Of a stretch of DNA of 64,000 nucleotides, positions 34,980-44,567 are shown in pieces. Both the position numbers and the translations under genes were made by a program. Numbering within the stretch: position 1 is the first letter of the stretch; every line of letters starts with the position of its first letter. The stretch comes from UBA6663 sp044226485 (GTDB taxonomy: Bacteria > Chloroflexota > Anaerolineae > Anaerolineales > UBA6663). The notes beneath the pieces are model-generated. The model made no database searches. It was not told the origin of the DNA and was given only the letters and a program-made list of their open reading frames with translations. The stretch lies in assembly GCA_044226485.1 (NCBI GenBank), contig JBGAGY010000004.1, positions 1 to 64,000 of the forward strand, given 5' to 3'.

Positions 34980-36446
34980 ATGCCAACCTGGCTTCGTTTC
35001 ATCCTGGCGCTCTCGCTGCTTCTCACCGCCCTGCCCGCCCAGGCGCAAACAGGCACGTACTACGTCGCCGTCGGCGGCAACAACTCCACAGGCAATGGAT
35101 CGGCCGGCGCACCGTGGGGCACCATCACGTACGCGATCAACACGGTGCCCGACGGTAGCCTGATCCTGGTGAAGCCCGGCACCTACAACGGCGACGTCCG
35201 GCTCGACCGCGCTTTCGCCCTGGGTGTCACGGTGCGCTCCGAGACTCGCTATCAGGCGAAGCTCCGCCACACCGGCACCGTCGTGCGCTCGTTCTACGGC
35301 CGCAACCTCACGCTCGAGGGCTTCGACATCGCCCACAGCCCGGGCGCCTCGCCGCTGGTCATCCAGATCCAGGATCTGCTTGGCACGCAGCCGGGCTGCG
35401 CCGACGGCGATTGCGTCAGCGGCCTGACACTGCGCAACAATATCATTCACGACAGCGTCGACAACGACCTGCTCAAGATCAACAACGGCGCGGATCACAT
35501 CGTGGTCACCGGTAACCTGTTCTTCAACCAGGCCGGGAGCGACGAGCACATCGACGTCAACAGCGTCACGAACGTGACGATCCAGGACAACGTCTTCTTC
35601 AACACGCGCGATCTCGACACCAGCAGCTTCATCGTCATCAAAGACAGCAACGGCAGTGACGACGCCAACGTCGGCAGCCACGCCATCACCGTACGACGCA
35701 ACGTCTTTCTCAACTGGCAGGGGTCGAACGGCAACAACTTCGTGTTGATCGGCGAAGACGGCCAGGACTACTTCGAGGCCGCCAACGTGATGGTCGAGAA
35801 CAACTTGATGATCGGCAACGCGACCGACGAGATGCGCGCGGCCTTCGGCGTCAAAGGCGGGCAGGACATCACGTTTCGCAACAACACGGTCGTCGGCGAT
35901 CTGCCTTCGCTGGCGTTCGCCTTCCGCATCAATCGCGAGGGCGGCAACCCGGTCAACTCGAACATCCGCTTCTACAACAACATCTGGTCCGACCCGACCG
36001 GCACCCTGGGCGCGGGCAGCAGCGGCGGCAACGACTTCTCGGATGGCGCGGCCGACGAAGTGACCGGCCTGGTATTGACCAACAACCTGTACTGGAACGG
36101 CGGCCAGCCGATCCCGGCCGGCGATCAGATCAACCCCAACACCGCAGATGCGGCGCGCGTGCTCGCCGACCCGCTGCTCGGAAACCAGGCCGGGTTGGTG
36201 CTGCCCGCCTGGAACGGCAGCACCTTCCCCAGCGGCAGCGCTTCTATCAGAGAGGAGTTCGTGAGACTGGTCAACGCCTATGGAGCGCCCGGCCCAAACA
36301 GCCCCGCGCTGGGTGCCGCAGATCCCGCTCAGGCACCGGGCGACGACATCCTCGGCAACGCGCGATCGGATCCGGATCTCGGCGCGTTCGAACGCGATCC
36401 GGCTAATCTGAACCAGCGGCTCTACATCCCTGTGCTGAGTCGTTAG
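34980..36446 (+). CDS. Secreted right-handed beta-helix protein
   Basis: A 488-residue exported protein. Residues 1-23 are a signal peptide ending in AQAQ. TYYVAVGGNNSTGNGSAGAPWGTI near residue 25 is the opening block of pectate-lyase-like/DUF1565 beta-helix proteins. The body is a series of coils with repeated N/V/I ladder strings (VTIQDNVFFN, ITVRRNVFLNW, VMVENNLMIGN, ITFRNNTVVG). The tail LYIPVLSR is of the kind seen at the ends of many Chloroflexi exported proteins. Such folds bind or cleave acidic polysaccharides, but catalytic residues cannot be assigned. It is a single-gene unit between two palindromes, and its start follows a -10 box directly. Confidence 0.8.
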   Translation: MPTWLRFILALSLLLTALPAQAQTGTYYVAVGGNNSTGNGSAGAPWGTITYAINTVPDGSLILVKPGTYNGDVRLDRAFALGVTVRSETRYQAKLRHTGTVVRSFYGRNLTLEGFDIAHSPGASPLVIQIQDLLGTQPGCADGDCVSGLTLRNNIIHDSVDNDLLKINNGADHIVVTGNLFFNQAGSDEHIDVNSVTNVTIQDNVFFNTRDLDTSSFIVIKDSNGSDDANVGSHAITVRRNVFLNWQGSNGNNFVLIGEDGQDYFEAANVMVENNLMIGNATDEMRAAFGVKGGQDITFRNNTVVGDLPSLAFAFRINREGGNPVNSNIRFYNNIWSDPTGTLGAGSSGGNDFSDGAADEVTGLVLTNNLYWNGGQPIPAGDQINPNTADAARVLADPLLGNQAGLVLPAWNGSTFPSGSASIREEFVRLVNAYGAPGPNSPALGAADPAQAPGDDILGNARSDPDLGAFERDPANLNQRLYIPVLSR

Positions 36447-36517
36447 GAATCGATCCCGGGAACGGCCGGATAGAGCCCGACATCGGGCTCTATCCGCCGT
36501 TCCCGGGATCGATTCCT
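36445..36517. terminator. 35-base-arm palindrome ending the beta-helix gene
   Basis: Bases 36445-36479 and 36484-36517 are complementary throughout except for one unpaired C, around a four-base loop. The left arm begins inside the TAG stop codon. It is very stable and GC-rich, and shares CCCGACATCGGG with 34850-34914. Confidence 0.85.
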
Positions 36518-36567
36518 ATGGTTATGTCGCCCAAAACGATCACAAAGAATCACCGCACTTCACTTTC

Positions 36568-36597
36568 TTGACTCTTTTTGATCTATTGTGCTATCAA
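36568..36597 (+). promoter_or_regulatory. Promoter of the sugar-locus regulator
   Basis: TTGACT 36568-36573, an 18-base AT-rich spacer and TATCAA 36592-36597 lie 20 bases before ATG 36617. It is the clearest -35/-10 pair at the head of the carbohydrate locus. Confidence 0.5.
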
Positions 36598-36616
36598 AGC
36601 ATCAGGCCCTGAACCC

Positions 36617-37423
36617 ATGTTTCCACAATCGACACTTCCTGCCCCCGAGCAGTCGATCCCGGCTTCCGCCTATGAGCGCCAGGCGAGGCTGCTCGCGTAC
36701 ATCCAGACGCATCAGCGCATCTCGGTGCCGCAGATCGTCGAGGCGTTCGCGATCAGCGTGGCCACGGCCCGCCGCGACCTGGATGCGTTGGCCGAGCGCG
36801 GCCAGGTCCAGCGCGTGCACGGCGGCGCCGTCGCGATCCAACAGGCACCGCCCGAACCTCCGGTGGTTCAGCGGGCCGACGAGCAGGTCGTCGAGAAGCG
36901 ACGCATCGGCCAGGCCGCGGCCGGCCTTGTGCAAGACGGCGAGACCGTGTTCCTGGGCACGGGCAGCACCGTCCTCGAAGTCGCGCGAGCGCTGCGCAAC
37001 CGCACGAACCTGACCGTCATCACAAACTCGTTGCCGGTCGTCAACATGCTCGCCACTTCGCCAGGCGTCAACCTGGTCTGCCTCGGTGGGGAGCTGCGCA
37101 AGACTGAGATGTCGCTCATCGGTCATATCGCCGAGCAAGCGCTGGTCGAACTGCGCACCAGCCGGGTCATCCTGGGCATCCGGGCCATCGACCTCGAGCA
37201 CGGGCTGACCAACGAATACCTGCAGGAGAGCACGATCGATCGCGCGATCCTCAAGATCGGGCCCGAGATCATGGTCGTGGCCGATCACACCAAGTGCGGG
37301 CGCGTGTCGACGGCGTTCGTCGCGCCAGTGACGGGCATGAACACGCTCGTCACCGACCACGCCGCACCCGAAGCGTTCGTCCAGGCGCTGCGCGCACAAG
37401 GTGTGCGCGTGATGCTGGCCTGA
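36617..37423 (+). CDS. DeoR/GlpR-family transcriptional regulator
   Basis: A 268-residue repressor-type protein. The N-terminal winged helix has the family signature (RQARLLAYIQTHQRISVPQI, then SVATARRDLDALAERG and VQRVHGGAV). The C-terminal DeoRC domain (about 90-268) is an isomerase-like sensor with GTGSTVLEVARAL, NSLPVVNML, LGGELRKTEMSLIG and the tail VVADHTKCG. These regulators respond to phosphorylated sugars. It is the first gene of the carbohydrate locus, eight bases from the amidohydrolase gene, so it probably controls the downstream transport and catabolic genes. Confidence 0.92.
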   Translation: MFPQSTLPAPEQSIPASAYERQARLLAYIQTHQRISVPQIVEAFAISVATARRDLDALAERGQVQRVHGGAVAIQQAPPEPPVVQRADEQVVEKRRIGQAAAGLVQDGETVFLGTGSTVLEVARALRNRTNLTVITNSLPVVNMLATSPGVNLVCLGGELRKTEMSLIGHIAEQALVELRTSRVILGIRAIDLEHGLTNEYLQESTIDRAILKIGPEIMVVADHTKCGRVSTAFVAPVTGMNTLVTDHAAPEAFVQALRAQGVRVMLA

Positions 37424-37431
37424 GAGGCAAC

Positions 37432-38463
37432 ATGCTGCTCAAGGATTTCAAACCGCGCTCCAAACTCGTCACTCGCACCACCTTGGTCGACCGCCCGCGT
37501 TTCCCCGTCATCGACGCGCACAACCACCTGGCCGCGCCGTTCGGCGGCGGCTGGGACGAGCGACCGACGTCCGAACTGCTCGACACGCTCGACGAGGCCG
37601 GCGTCACGGCCTACGTCGACCTCGACGGCGGCTGGGGCGAGGACATCCTGCATCGCCACCTCGACCTCTTCAAGAACGCGGCCCCTGAGCGCTTCAGGAT
37701 CTTCGGCGGCGTCGATTGGGCGCGCTGGCCCGAGGTCGGCGACTCGTTCGGCGAGTGGGCCGCGTCGCGCTTCCGCGAACAGGTCAGGCGCGGCGCCGAA
37801 GGCCTCAAGATCTGGAAGCCGTTCGGCCTGCACGTGCGCGATCAGCACGGCGCCCTCGTGGCCGTCGACGACGCCCGGCTCGACCCGCTCTGGGCCGCGG
37901 CCGGTGAACTCGGCCTGCCCGTGCTCGTGCACGTCGCCGACCCCGTCGCCTTCTTCGACCCGATCGACGAGACCAACGAGCGCTGGGAGGAACTGGGCGA
38001 GCATCCCGATTGGAGCTTCCCCTCCCCGCCCTTCCCGCCGTTCCTCGACATCGTCAACGGCTTCGCCGCCGTCGTCGCCCGGCACAGCGCCACGACCTTC
38101 ATCGGCGCTCACGTCGGCTGTTACGCCGAGAACCTTGGCTGGGTCGGCGCCGTGCTCGACGCCTGCCCGAACTTCCACATCGACATCAGCGCGCGCATCG
38201 GCGAGCTCGGACGGCAGCCGTATTCGACGCGCAAGTTCTTCCTGAAGTACGCGGACCGCATCCTGTTCGGCCTCGACGCCGGCCCGGATCTCGACGGCTA
38301 CCGCCTGTACTACCGCTTCTTCGAGACCGACGACGAGTACTTCAATTACAACGTCAGCGACGTTCCGGAGCAGGGCCGCTGGCACGTCTGCGGCCTGCAC
38401 CTCCCTGACGACGTGTTGTTGAAGTTCTATCGGGCGAATGCTGAGAAGATCTTCAAGTTTTGA
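37432..38463 (+). CDS. Amidohydrolase-2 family metal-dependent hydrolase
   Basis: A 343-residue TIM-barrel hydrolase. Metal-ligand motifs are visible: FPVIDAHNHL (H-x-H) near residue 27, GLKIWKPFG (possible carbamylated or structural Lys), VLVHVADP and GAHVGC His residues, and GLDAGPD near 280. The family covers decarboxylases, lactonases and deacetylases. ATG 37432 is set by GAGGCAAC upstream and the short gap after the DeoR gene. In this sugar locus it might act as a sugar lactonase or deacylase, but the substrate cannot be named. It is unlike NagA, so the amino-sugar deacetylase reading is not favoured. Confidence 0.8.
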   Translation: MLLKDFKPRSKLVTRTTLVDRPRFPVIDAHNHLAAPFGGGWDERPTSELLDTLDEAGVTAYVDLDGGWGEDILHRHLDLFKNAAPERFRIFGGVDWARWPEVGDSFGEWAASRFREQVRRGAEGLKIWKPFGLHVRDQHGALVAVDDARLDPLWAAAGELGLPVLVHVADPVAFFDPIDETNERWEELGEHPDWSFPSPPFPPFLDIVNGFAAVVARHSATTFIGAHVGCYAENLGWVGAVLDACPNFHIDISARIGELGRQPYSTRKFFLKYADRILFGLDAGPDLDGYRLYYRFFETDDEYFNYNVSDVPEQGRWHVCGLHLPDDVLLKFYRANAEKIFKF

Positions 38464-38471
38464 GGACGAAC

Positions 38472-38510
38472 GACGAAGGTCGAAGAGCCAGTCAAGATTT
38501 GTCCTTCGTC
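38472..38510. repeat. ACGAACGACGAAGG-type intergenic repeat
   Basis: GACGAAGG 38472-38479 pairs with CCTTCGTC 38503-38510 in the 68-base gap. Related strings occur at 43000-43022 and, inverted, at 47537-47561. Confidence 0.5.
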
Positions 38511-38531
38511 TAGTTGAAAGCACAAACCATC

Positions 38532-39572
38532 ATGCCTAATGTCGGCACCCACACTGATCACGAAATCCAATCCCAACCGGAAAGCTGGCGCGCGGCTCTG
38601 GAGGTGCTGAGCCAGGAGCGCAGCGAGCTCACCGCTTATGGGCGCGCCTTGTTTTCGGAGCCCGGCGCCAGCCTGATCGTCACGGGCTGCGGCTCCACCT
38701 ACTACCTGGCCCAGGCAGCGGCCGCTGCGTTCCAGGCCCACGCCGGTGTTTCGGCTCGCGCGCTGCCCGCCTCGGAAGTGTGGTTGAACGCGTTGGCGAT
38801 GCCGAAGAGTTCGCGGACGGGCCTGATCGCCGTGAGCCGCTCGGGCGAAACGACCGAGACTCTGCGCGCCTGTGAGGCATTTCGAGCGCGTGGCCTTGGC
38901 CCGATCCTGACGCTGTCGTGCTACCCCGGCCGCGACCTGACGGCCTCGGGCGATCTGAACCTGGTGCTGCCCTCGGGTCAAGAGGACAGCGTGGCTCAGA
39001 CGCGCGCGTTCAGCACCCTGTATCTGGCCGCGCTGGCACTCGCCGCTTTTTGGGGCAATGACGCAGCGCTCTGGGAGGAGTTGGACCGAACACCCGAAGC
39101 CGGTGCCGACGTGCTCGAACGCAGCCGCAACCTGGCAGAGGCGCTTGGCGCCGATCTTTCGTTGGAGCGCTTCTACTTTCTCGGCTCGGGCCTGCGCTAC
39201 GGCCTGGCCGGTGAGATGAGTCTGAAGATGAAAGAGATGTCGCTCAGCCACAGCGAACCCTTCCACGTGCTCGAGTTCCGCCACGGGCCCATGTCGATGG
39301 TGACGCCCGACACGCTGGTGGTGACGCAACTCTCTGACGCACAGGCAGCTGAGGAGCGCGCGGTCATCGACGACATGCGCAAGCTCGGCGCCCGCATCCT
39401 CACGATCGCCGAAGCGAACGCCGACATCGCCCTCGACTCTGGGCTCGGCGAAACCGCGCGCAGCCTCCTGGCGCTGCCGATCGGGCAGCGCCTGGCCTTC
39501 GCTCGCTCGGTCTCGAAGGGCCTCAACCCTGATCGACCGCACAACCTGGAAACCGTCGTGACACTCGCCTGA
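38532..39572 (+). CDS. SIS-domain sugar isomerase/deaminase (GlmS C-half/FrlB-like)
   Basis: A 346-residue protein with two SIS domains. The first has VTGCGSTYYLAQAAAAAF and VSRSGETTETLRA. The second has FLGSGLRYGLAGEMSLKMKE, HVLEFRHGPMSMV and the tail NPDRPHNLETVVTL, which is the GlmS-isomerase/FrlB ending rather than that of AgaS. Such enzymes isomerise or deaminate amino- or ketose-phosphates. Together with the PfkB kinase and LacD-like aldolase in the locus it could provide the aldose-ketose or deamination step. It follows the amidohydrolase gene by 68 bases across a repeat. Confidence 0.85.
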   Translation: MPNVGTHTDHEIQSQPESWRAALEVLSQERSELTAYGRALFSEPGASLIVTGCGSTYYLAQAAAAAFQAHAGVSARALPASEVWLNALAMPKSSRTGLIAVSRSGETTETLRACEAFRARGLGPILTLSCYPGRDLTASGDLNLVLPSGQEDSVAQTRAFSTLYLAALALAAFWGNDAALWEELDRTPEAGADVLERSRNLAEALGADLSLERFYFLGSGLRYGLAGEMSLKMKEMSLSHSEPFHVLEFRHGPMSMVTPDTLVVTQLSDAQAAEERAVIDDMRKLGARILTIAEANADIALDSGLGETARSLLALPIGQRLAFARSVSKGLNPDRPHNLETVVTLA

Positions 39573-39631
39573 AAGGCACTCGTTCGTCAACAGCCGTCAC
39601 ATTGCTCGTGTTTCACCCAAGGAGGAAGCAC

Positions 39632-40981
39632 ATGAACAACAAGTTGATCGGTGGATTGCTGGCCGCCGCGCTGCTCATGAGCGCCTGCGGTTCGCCCACC
39701 CCGACGCCCGTCGCCGACCAGCCGACCGCCGGATCAGAGGGCGGGGCAACAACGGCGCCGAGCGGCGAGACCATCGAGCTCCGCGTCTGGGGCCACCAGG
39801 CGCCGGCCTTCAACGCCGCCGACCAGGCCATCTTCGACGAGTTCCAGAAGCAGAACCCGAACGTGACGGTCAAATACGAGACGTTCCCGTGGGATGTGTT
39901 CATCCAGACCATCCAGACCTCGCTGCCGGCGGGCAACACGGCCGACGTCATCCTCATCCCAGGCGGCTATACGTGCCGTTACGCGTCGGGCGGTCAGCTG
40001 CTCGAGGTTCCCGCCGACGTGATGACCCTGGCCAAGGCGGAGGAGACCTATTACGCCGCGCCACTCGGCGGCCAGACCTGTGACGGCAAACTCTACGGCT
40101 TCCCGGCCGAGTACAACATCGAGTACGGCGGCGCTTACGTGAACCCCGCCCTCTTCAAGACTGCCGGCCTCACTTATCCGCCCAAGTGGGCCACGTGGGA
40201 CGATGTGGTCACCGATGCCAAGAAACTGACCCAGGTCGGGTCGGACGGCGTGATGACCGTCGCGGGCCTTCACTACACCAACAGCGATCAGCTGTTCACC
40301 TACTTCCTGGCCGGCATCCTCGAGCAGGGAAGCAACTACTTCGCCGAGGACGGCAAGCATTTCAACTTCAACTCGCCGGAGGCTGTCGCCACGATCCAGA
40401 AGCTGATCGACATGGCTCAGACCGACAAGGTCGTCGACCCGATCATCTTCAACGCCGAGAGCGAATGGGTCGGCGAGTCGTTCGCGCAGGGCCACAACGG
40501 CATCGGCGTGCTCGGCTCGTGGTACGTCGGCGACGCCAAGATCGGCTATCCGGACCTGACGTTCGATTATGTGTCACTGCCGCCGATGATGAGCTCGACT
40601 CACAAGTTCGCGTCGGTGGGCGGTTGGGGCTACGTCGTGAGCCAGAGCACGGCACATGCCGATCTGGCCTGGAAGCTGGCCGCATTCCTCGGCGCCGATC
40701 AGGCCAACGTGTACAACTTCAACTCCACCACGGCCACGATCCCGGCGATGAAAGCCGTGGCACAGGACCCGAAGATCCTCGAGGTGGCGCCGCACCTGGC
40801 GGCTGTCCTGCCGATCCTCGACGCCGGCCAGTACCAGGGCAACCTGACCGATCCCGATCAACTGGCTTATGAGATCGTCTACCCGACGATCCTGAGCGCG
40901 GTGCAGGGCAACATGAGCGCAAAGGAGGCCGCGGACAGCATTCACGAGGCCGCCAACGCCATGGTCGATGCCGCGAAATAA
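39632..40981 (+). CDS. ABC transporter sugar-binding lipoprotein
   Basis: A 449-residue family 1 extracellular solute-binding protein. AAGGAGG precedes ATG 39632. The lipoprotein signal ends in the lipobox LMSAC near residue 19, so it is tethered outside the membrane, after which comes a PTPTP linker. The body has family blocks (VWGHQAPAFNAADQAIFDEF, VIFIPG-like stretch, GKLYGFPAEYN, GGWGYVVSQST, WKLAAFLGAD). It delivers an oligosaccharide or related sugar to the two permeases downstream. No ATPase gene lies in the locus, so a shared MsmX-type ATPase encoded elsewhere is likely. A hairpin after the stop may raise its level above that of the permeases. Confidence 0.92.
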   Translation: MNNKLIGGLLAAALLMSACGSPTPTPVADQPTAGSEGGATTAPSGETIELRVWGHQAPAFNAADQAIFDEFQKQNPNVTVKYETFPWDVFIQTIQTSLPAGNTADVILIPGGYTCRYASGGQLLEVPADVMTLAKAEETYYAAPLGGQTCDGKLYGFPAEYNIEYGGAYVNPALFKTAGLTYPPKWATWDDVVTDAKKLTQVGSDGVMTVAGLHYTNSDQLFTYFLAGILEQGSNYFAEDGKHFNFNSPEAVATIQKLIDMAQTDKVVDPIIFNAESEWVGESFAQGHNGIGVLGSWYVGDAKIGYPDLTFDYVSLPPMMSSTHKFASVGGWGYVVSQSTAHADLAWKLAAFLGADQANVYNFNSTTATIPAMKAVAQDPKILEVAPHLAAVLPILDAGQYQGNLTDPDQLAYEIVYPTILSAVQGNMSAKEAADSIHEAANAMVDAAK

Positions 40982-41000
40982 AAGGTAGTTGGAAACGACC

Positions 41001-41036
41001 GCGGAGCCGCTGCCGACACATCGGTAGCGGCTCCGC
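41001..41036 (+). terminator. Hairpin between binding protein and permease genes
   Basis: GCGGAGCCGCTGCCGA 41001-41016 pairs with TCGGTAGCGGCTCCGC 41021-41036 (one G-T pair) around CACA. With no T-run it probably blocks 3' decay or partially terminates, a common arrangement in sugar importer operons. Confidence 0.65.
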
Positions 41037-41089
41037 TCCCGGCGGATCGCCCGAAAGAGCGCATTGCCGAACGGAGCCGTCAAACGCCC

Positions 41090-42085
41090 ATGACCTCCAT
41101 CTTGCAGACTAAGCCACTTCCGGCTCAGCCCAAGCCGGGTGCGTTGAACAGGCAACAGCGGCGCTTCGCGTATAGCAGCCTGGCGCCGATCCTGTTGTAT
41201 CTCGGCGTGTTCTCGATCTTTCCCATCGTTTGGGCGCTCGTGCTGGGCTTCTTCAGCTACACGCCCATCCGACAGGGGAGCTGGTTCCTGGGCCTTGGCG
41301 GTCAGAACCCGTTCGTCGGGATCGACAACTACATCGAGCTCGCCACGGGCACCGGCAAGCCCGCCGAGGTTTTTCGGCTGGCGTTCACAAACACGTTTAT
41401 CTTCACAGCGCTTGTGCTGCCGCTGAATCTGGCGGTGACGCTGCCACTGGCCGTCCTCCTCGAGAGCATCAACGAACGCTTCAAGACTCTCTTTCGCGCG
41501 ATCTATTTCCTGCCCACGGTGTCGTCGTCGGTCGCGCTCGTGATCATCTGGTCGTACATGTACGCGCCGGGCTGGGGGCTGCTCAGCCAGATGTTCAAGT
41601 GGGTCGGCCTCGTGCCGCCGAAGTCATGGCTGCAGGATCCGAGCACCGTGTACTTCGGGATCCCGCTTGCGATGTTCTGCGTGGTCATTGCGCACGTCTG
41701 GCAGGACTTTGGCTATAACCTGGTCATCTTCGTCGCAGCCTTGCAGGGCATCCCAAAGTCGCTGCGCGATGCGGCGCGCGTGGACGGCGCCAGTCCCTGG
41801 CAGGAGTTCTGGCTCGTCGTCGTCCCGCTGCTCCGGCGCACTGTGCTGTTGACGTCGGTGCTCACCGTGATCTCGTCGCTGCAGGTGTTCGTGATCTTCC
41901 AGCTGCTGACCCGCGGCGGACCTCAAAACCAGACGCAGACGATGTTGCTGAGCATCTACGAAAACGCCTTCAGGTTCGCCAACAACCTGGGCCTCTCGGC
42001 GGCGATGTCGATGGTGCTGTTCATGTTGATCCTGGTGCTGACCGTGTTCCAATTCCGGGTGCTGCGCACGGAGTGGGAGTACTGA
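41090..42085 (+). CDS. ABC sugar transporter permease (MalF/UgpA type)
   Basis: A 331-residue inner-membrane permease with six hydrophobic segments. The first is at about 25-50 (YSSLAPILLYLGVFSIFPIVW) and the last near 300 (LSAAMSMVLFMLILVLTVFQF). The EAA loop that contacts the ATPase is clear (PKSLRDAARVDGASPWQEFWLVVVPLL, about 220-246). It pairs with the next permease, whose ATG comes one base after this stop, so the two are coupled. The substrate follows that of the binding lipoprotein. Confidence 0.92.
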   Translation: MTSILQTKPLPAQPKPGALNRQQRRFAYSSLAPILLYLGVFSIFPIVWALVLGFFSYTPIRQGSWFLGLGGQNPFVGIDNYIELATGTGKPAEVFRLAFTNTFIFTALVLPLNLAVTLPLAVLLESINERFKTLFRAIYFLPTVSSSVALVIIWSYMYAPGWGLLSQMFKWVGLVPPKSWLQDPSTVYFGIPLAMFCVVIAHVWQDFGYNLVIFVAALQGIPKSLRDAARVDGASPWQEFWLVVVPLLRRTVLLTSVLTVISSLQVFVIFQLLTRGGPQNQTQTMLLSIYENAFRFANNLGLSAAMSMVLFMLILVLTVFQFRVLRTEWEY

Positions 42086-42086
42086 C

Positions 42087-42938
42087 ATGGACACCGCGCG
42101 CAAAGGCCTCAACCCGTTCTGGCTGCTCGGTCGCTCTGGCGCCTATGCCGTACTGATCGTCGGGCTCATCGGGACGCTCCTGCCGTTCTTCTACATCATC
42201 GTGTCGTCGCTCAAGACCGAAGCCGAGTTGCGCAAGACGCCGCCCGACTTCTTCCCGGCGACGCCGACGCTCAAGTACTACGAAGCGATCATCAGCGACG
42301 ACAGGATCCCGCTCGAGCGCAATCTGCTCAACAGCGTCATCGTGTCGCTGTCACGCGTGGCGATCACGCTCTTCACGAGCTCATACGCGGGCTACATCTT
42401 CGCCAAGTATCACTTCCGCGGAAAGAGCCTGGCGTTTGGTCTCATCCTGATCCAGATCATGATCCCCTTCCAGGTGGTCATGATCCCCAACTATCTGCTG
42501 ACGGTGCGGCTGGGCCTGATCGACTCGCTGTGGGCTCTGATCATCCCGTTCATGGTCGACGCCTACGGCATCTTCATGATGAAGCAGTTCATCGAAGCGC
42601 TGCCGGCCGAATTGATGGACGCGGCCCGTATCGATGGCGCCAGCGAGTTCGGCATCTACTGGCGCATCGTCCTGCCGCAGATGGGGCCGCCGCTGGCCTC
42701 GCTCGGCATCTTCACCTTCATGGGCACCTGGAACGACTATCTCTGGCCCCTGATCGTGTTGACGTCGCCCGAGAACCGCACCATCCCGCTGCTGCTGGTC
42801 TGGTTCCAGACCCAGCACACGTCGAACCAGGGCATGGTCCTGGCGGCGTCGATCCTGACTCTCTTACCGATCTTCCTGGTCTACATCTTCCTGCAACGCT
42901 GGATCGTGGACCAGGCGACGCAAAGCGCATTCAAGTAG
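42087..42938 (+). CDS. ABC sugar transporter permease (MalG/UgpE type)
   Basis: A 283-residue permease with six membrane segments. The EAA loop reads ELMDAARIDGASEFGIYWRIVLP (about 175-197). Family strings include TLLPFFYIIVSSLK near the start and FMGTWNDYLWPLIVLTS. It forms the heterodimeric channel with the permease encoded just upstream. A repeat pair and the first GH4 gene follow, with 162 bases between stop and start. Confidence 0.92.
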   Translation: MDTARKGLNPFWLLGRSGAYAVLIVGLIGTLLPFFYIIVSSLKTEAELRKTPPDFFPATPTLKYYEAIISDDRIPLERNLLNSVIVSLSRVAITLFTSSYAGYIFAKYHFRGKSLAFGLILIQIMIPFQVVMIPNYLLTVRLGLIDSLWALIIPFMVDAYGIFMMKQFIEALPAELMDAARIDGASEFGIYWRIVLPQMGPPLASLGIFTFMGTWNDYLWPLIVLTSPENRTIPLLLVWFQTQHTSNQGMVLAASILTLLPIFLVYIFLQRWIVDQATQSAFK

Positions 42939-43084
42939 ACCGCAGACGGCGGACCACGGACCGCAGGCTGGACGCCTCTGGCATCAACGAACCATGCATG
43001 ACGAACGATCAATGACGAAGGGATGCAAACAGCCAGGGTGCCTTCGCGCATCCAACTGCGGACCACGGTCCGCCATCCGCGGTC
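42938..43084. repeat. CGGACCGC-family inverted pair between permease and GH4 genes
   Basis: Bases 42938-42966 and 43056-43084 are inverted copies, 24 of 29 matching. Between them lies an ACGAACGA/ATGACGAAGGG stretch of the third family. The left copy begins in the permease stop codon. Confidence 0.7.
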
Positions 43085-43100
43085 TTTATGGAAGGAACAC

Positions 43101-44431
<1,331 letters not shown>

Positions 44432-44432
<1 letters not shown>

Positions 44433-44555
44433 ACAGCAGACGGCGGACAGCCGACCGCGGATGAATGAGCGAAGGCACCCCTGACCTTTTGTCATTCGGC
44501 GACGTCGTAGGCGCTTGGTCCGCCATCTGCGGTCTGCGGTCGGCCGTCTGCCGTC
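44432..44555. repeat. CGGACCGC-family inverted pair between the two GH4 genes
   Basis: GACAGCAGACGGCGGAC starts at 44432, in the stop codon. The inverted counterpart GGTCCGCCATCTGCGGTC and GGTCGGCCGTCTGCCGTC lie at 44518-44555. This repeats the arrangement of 42938-43084. Confidence 0.7.
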
Positions 44556-44567
44556 AGGAGCTCACCC

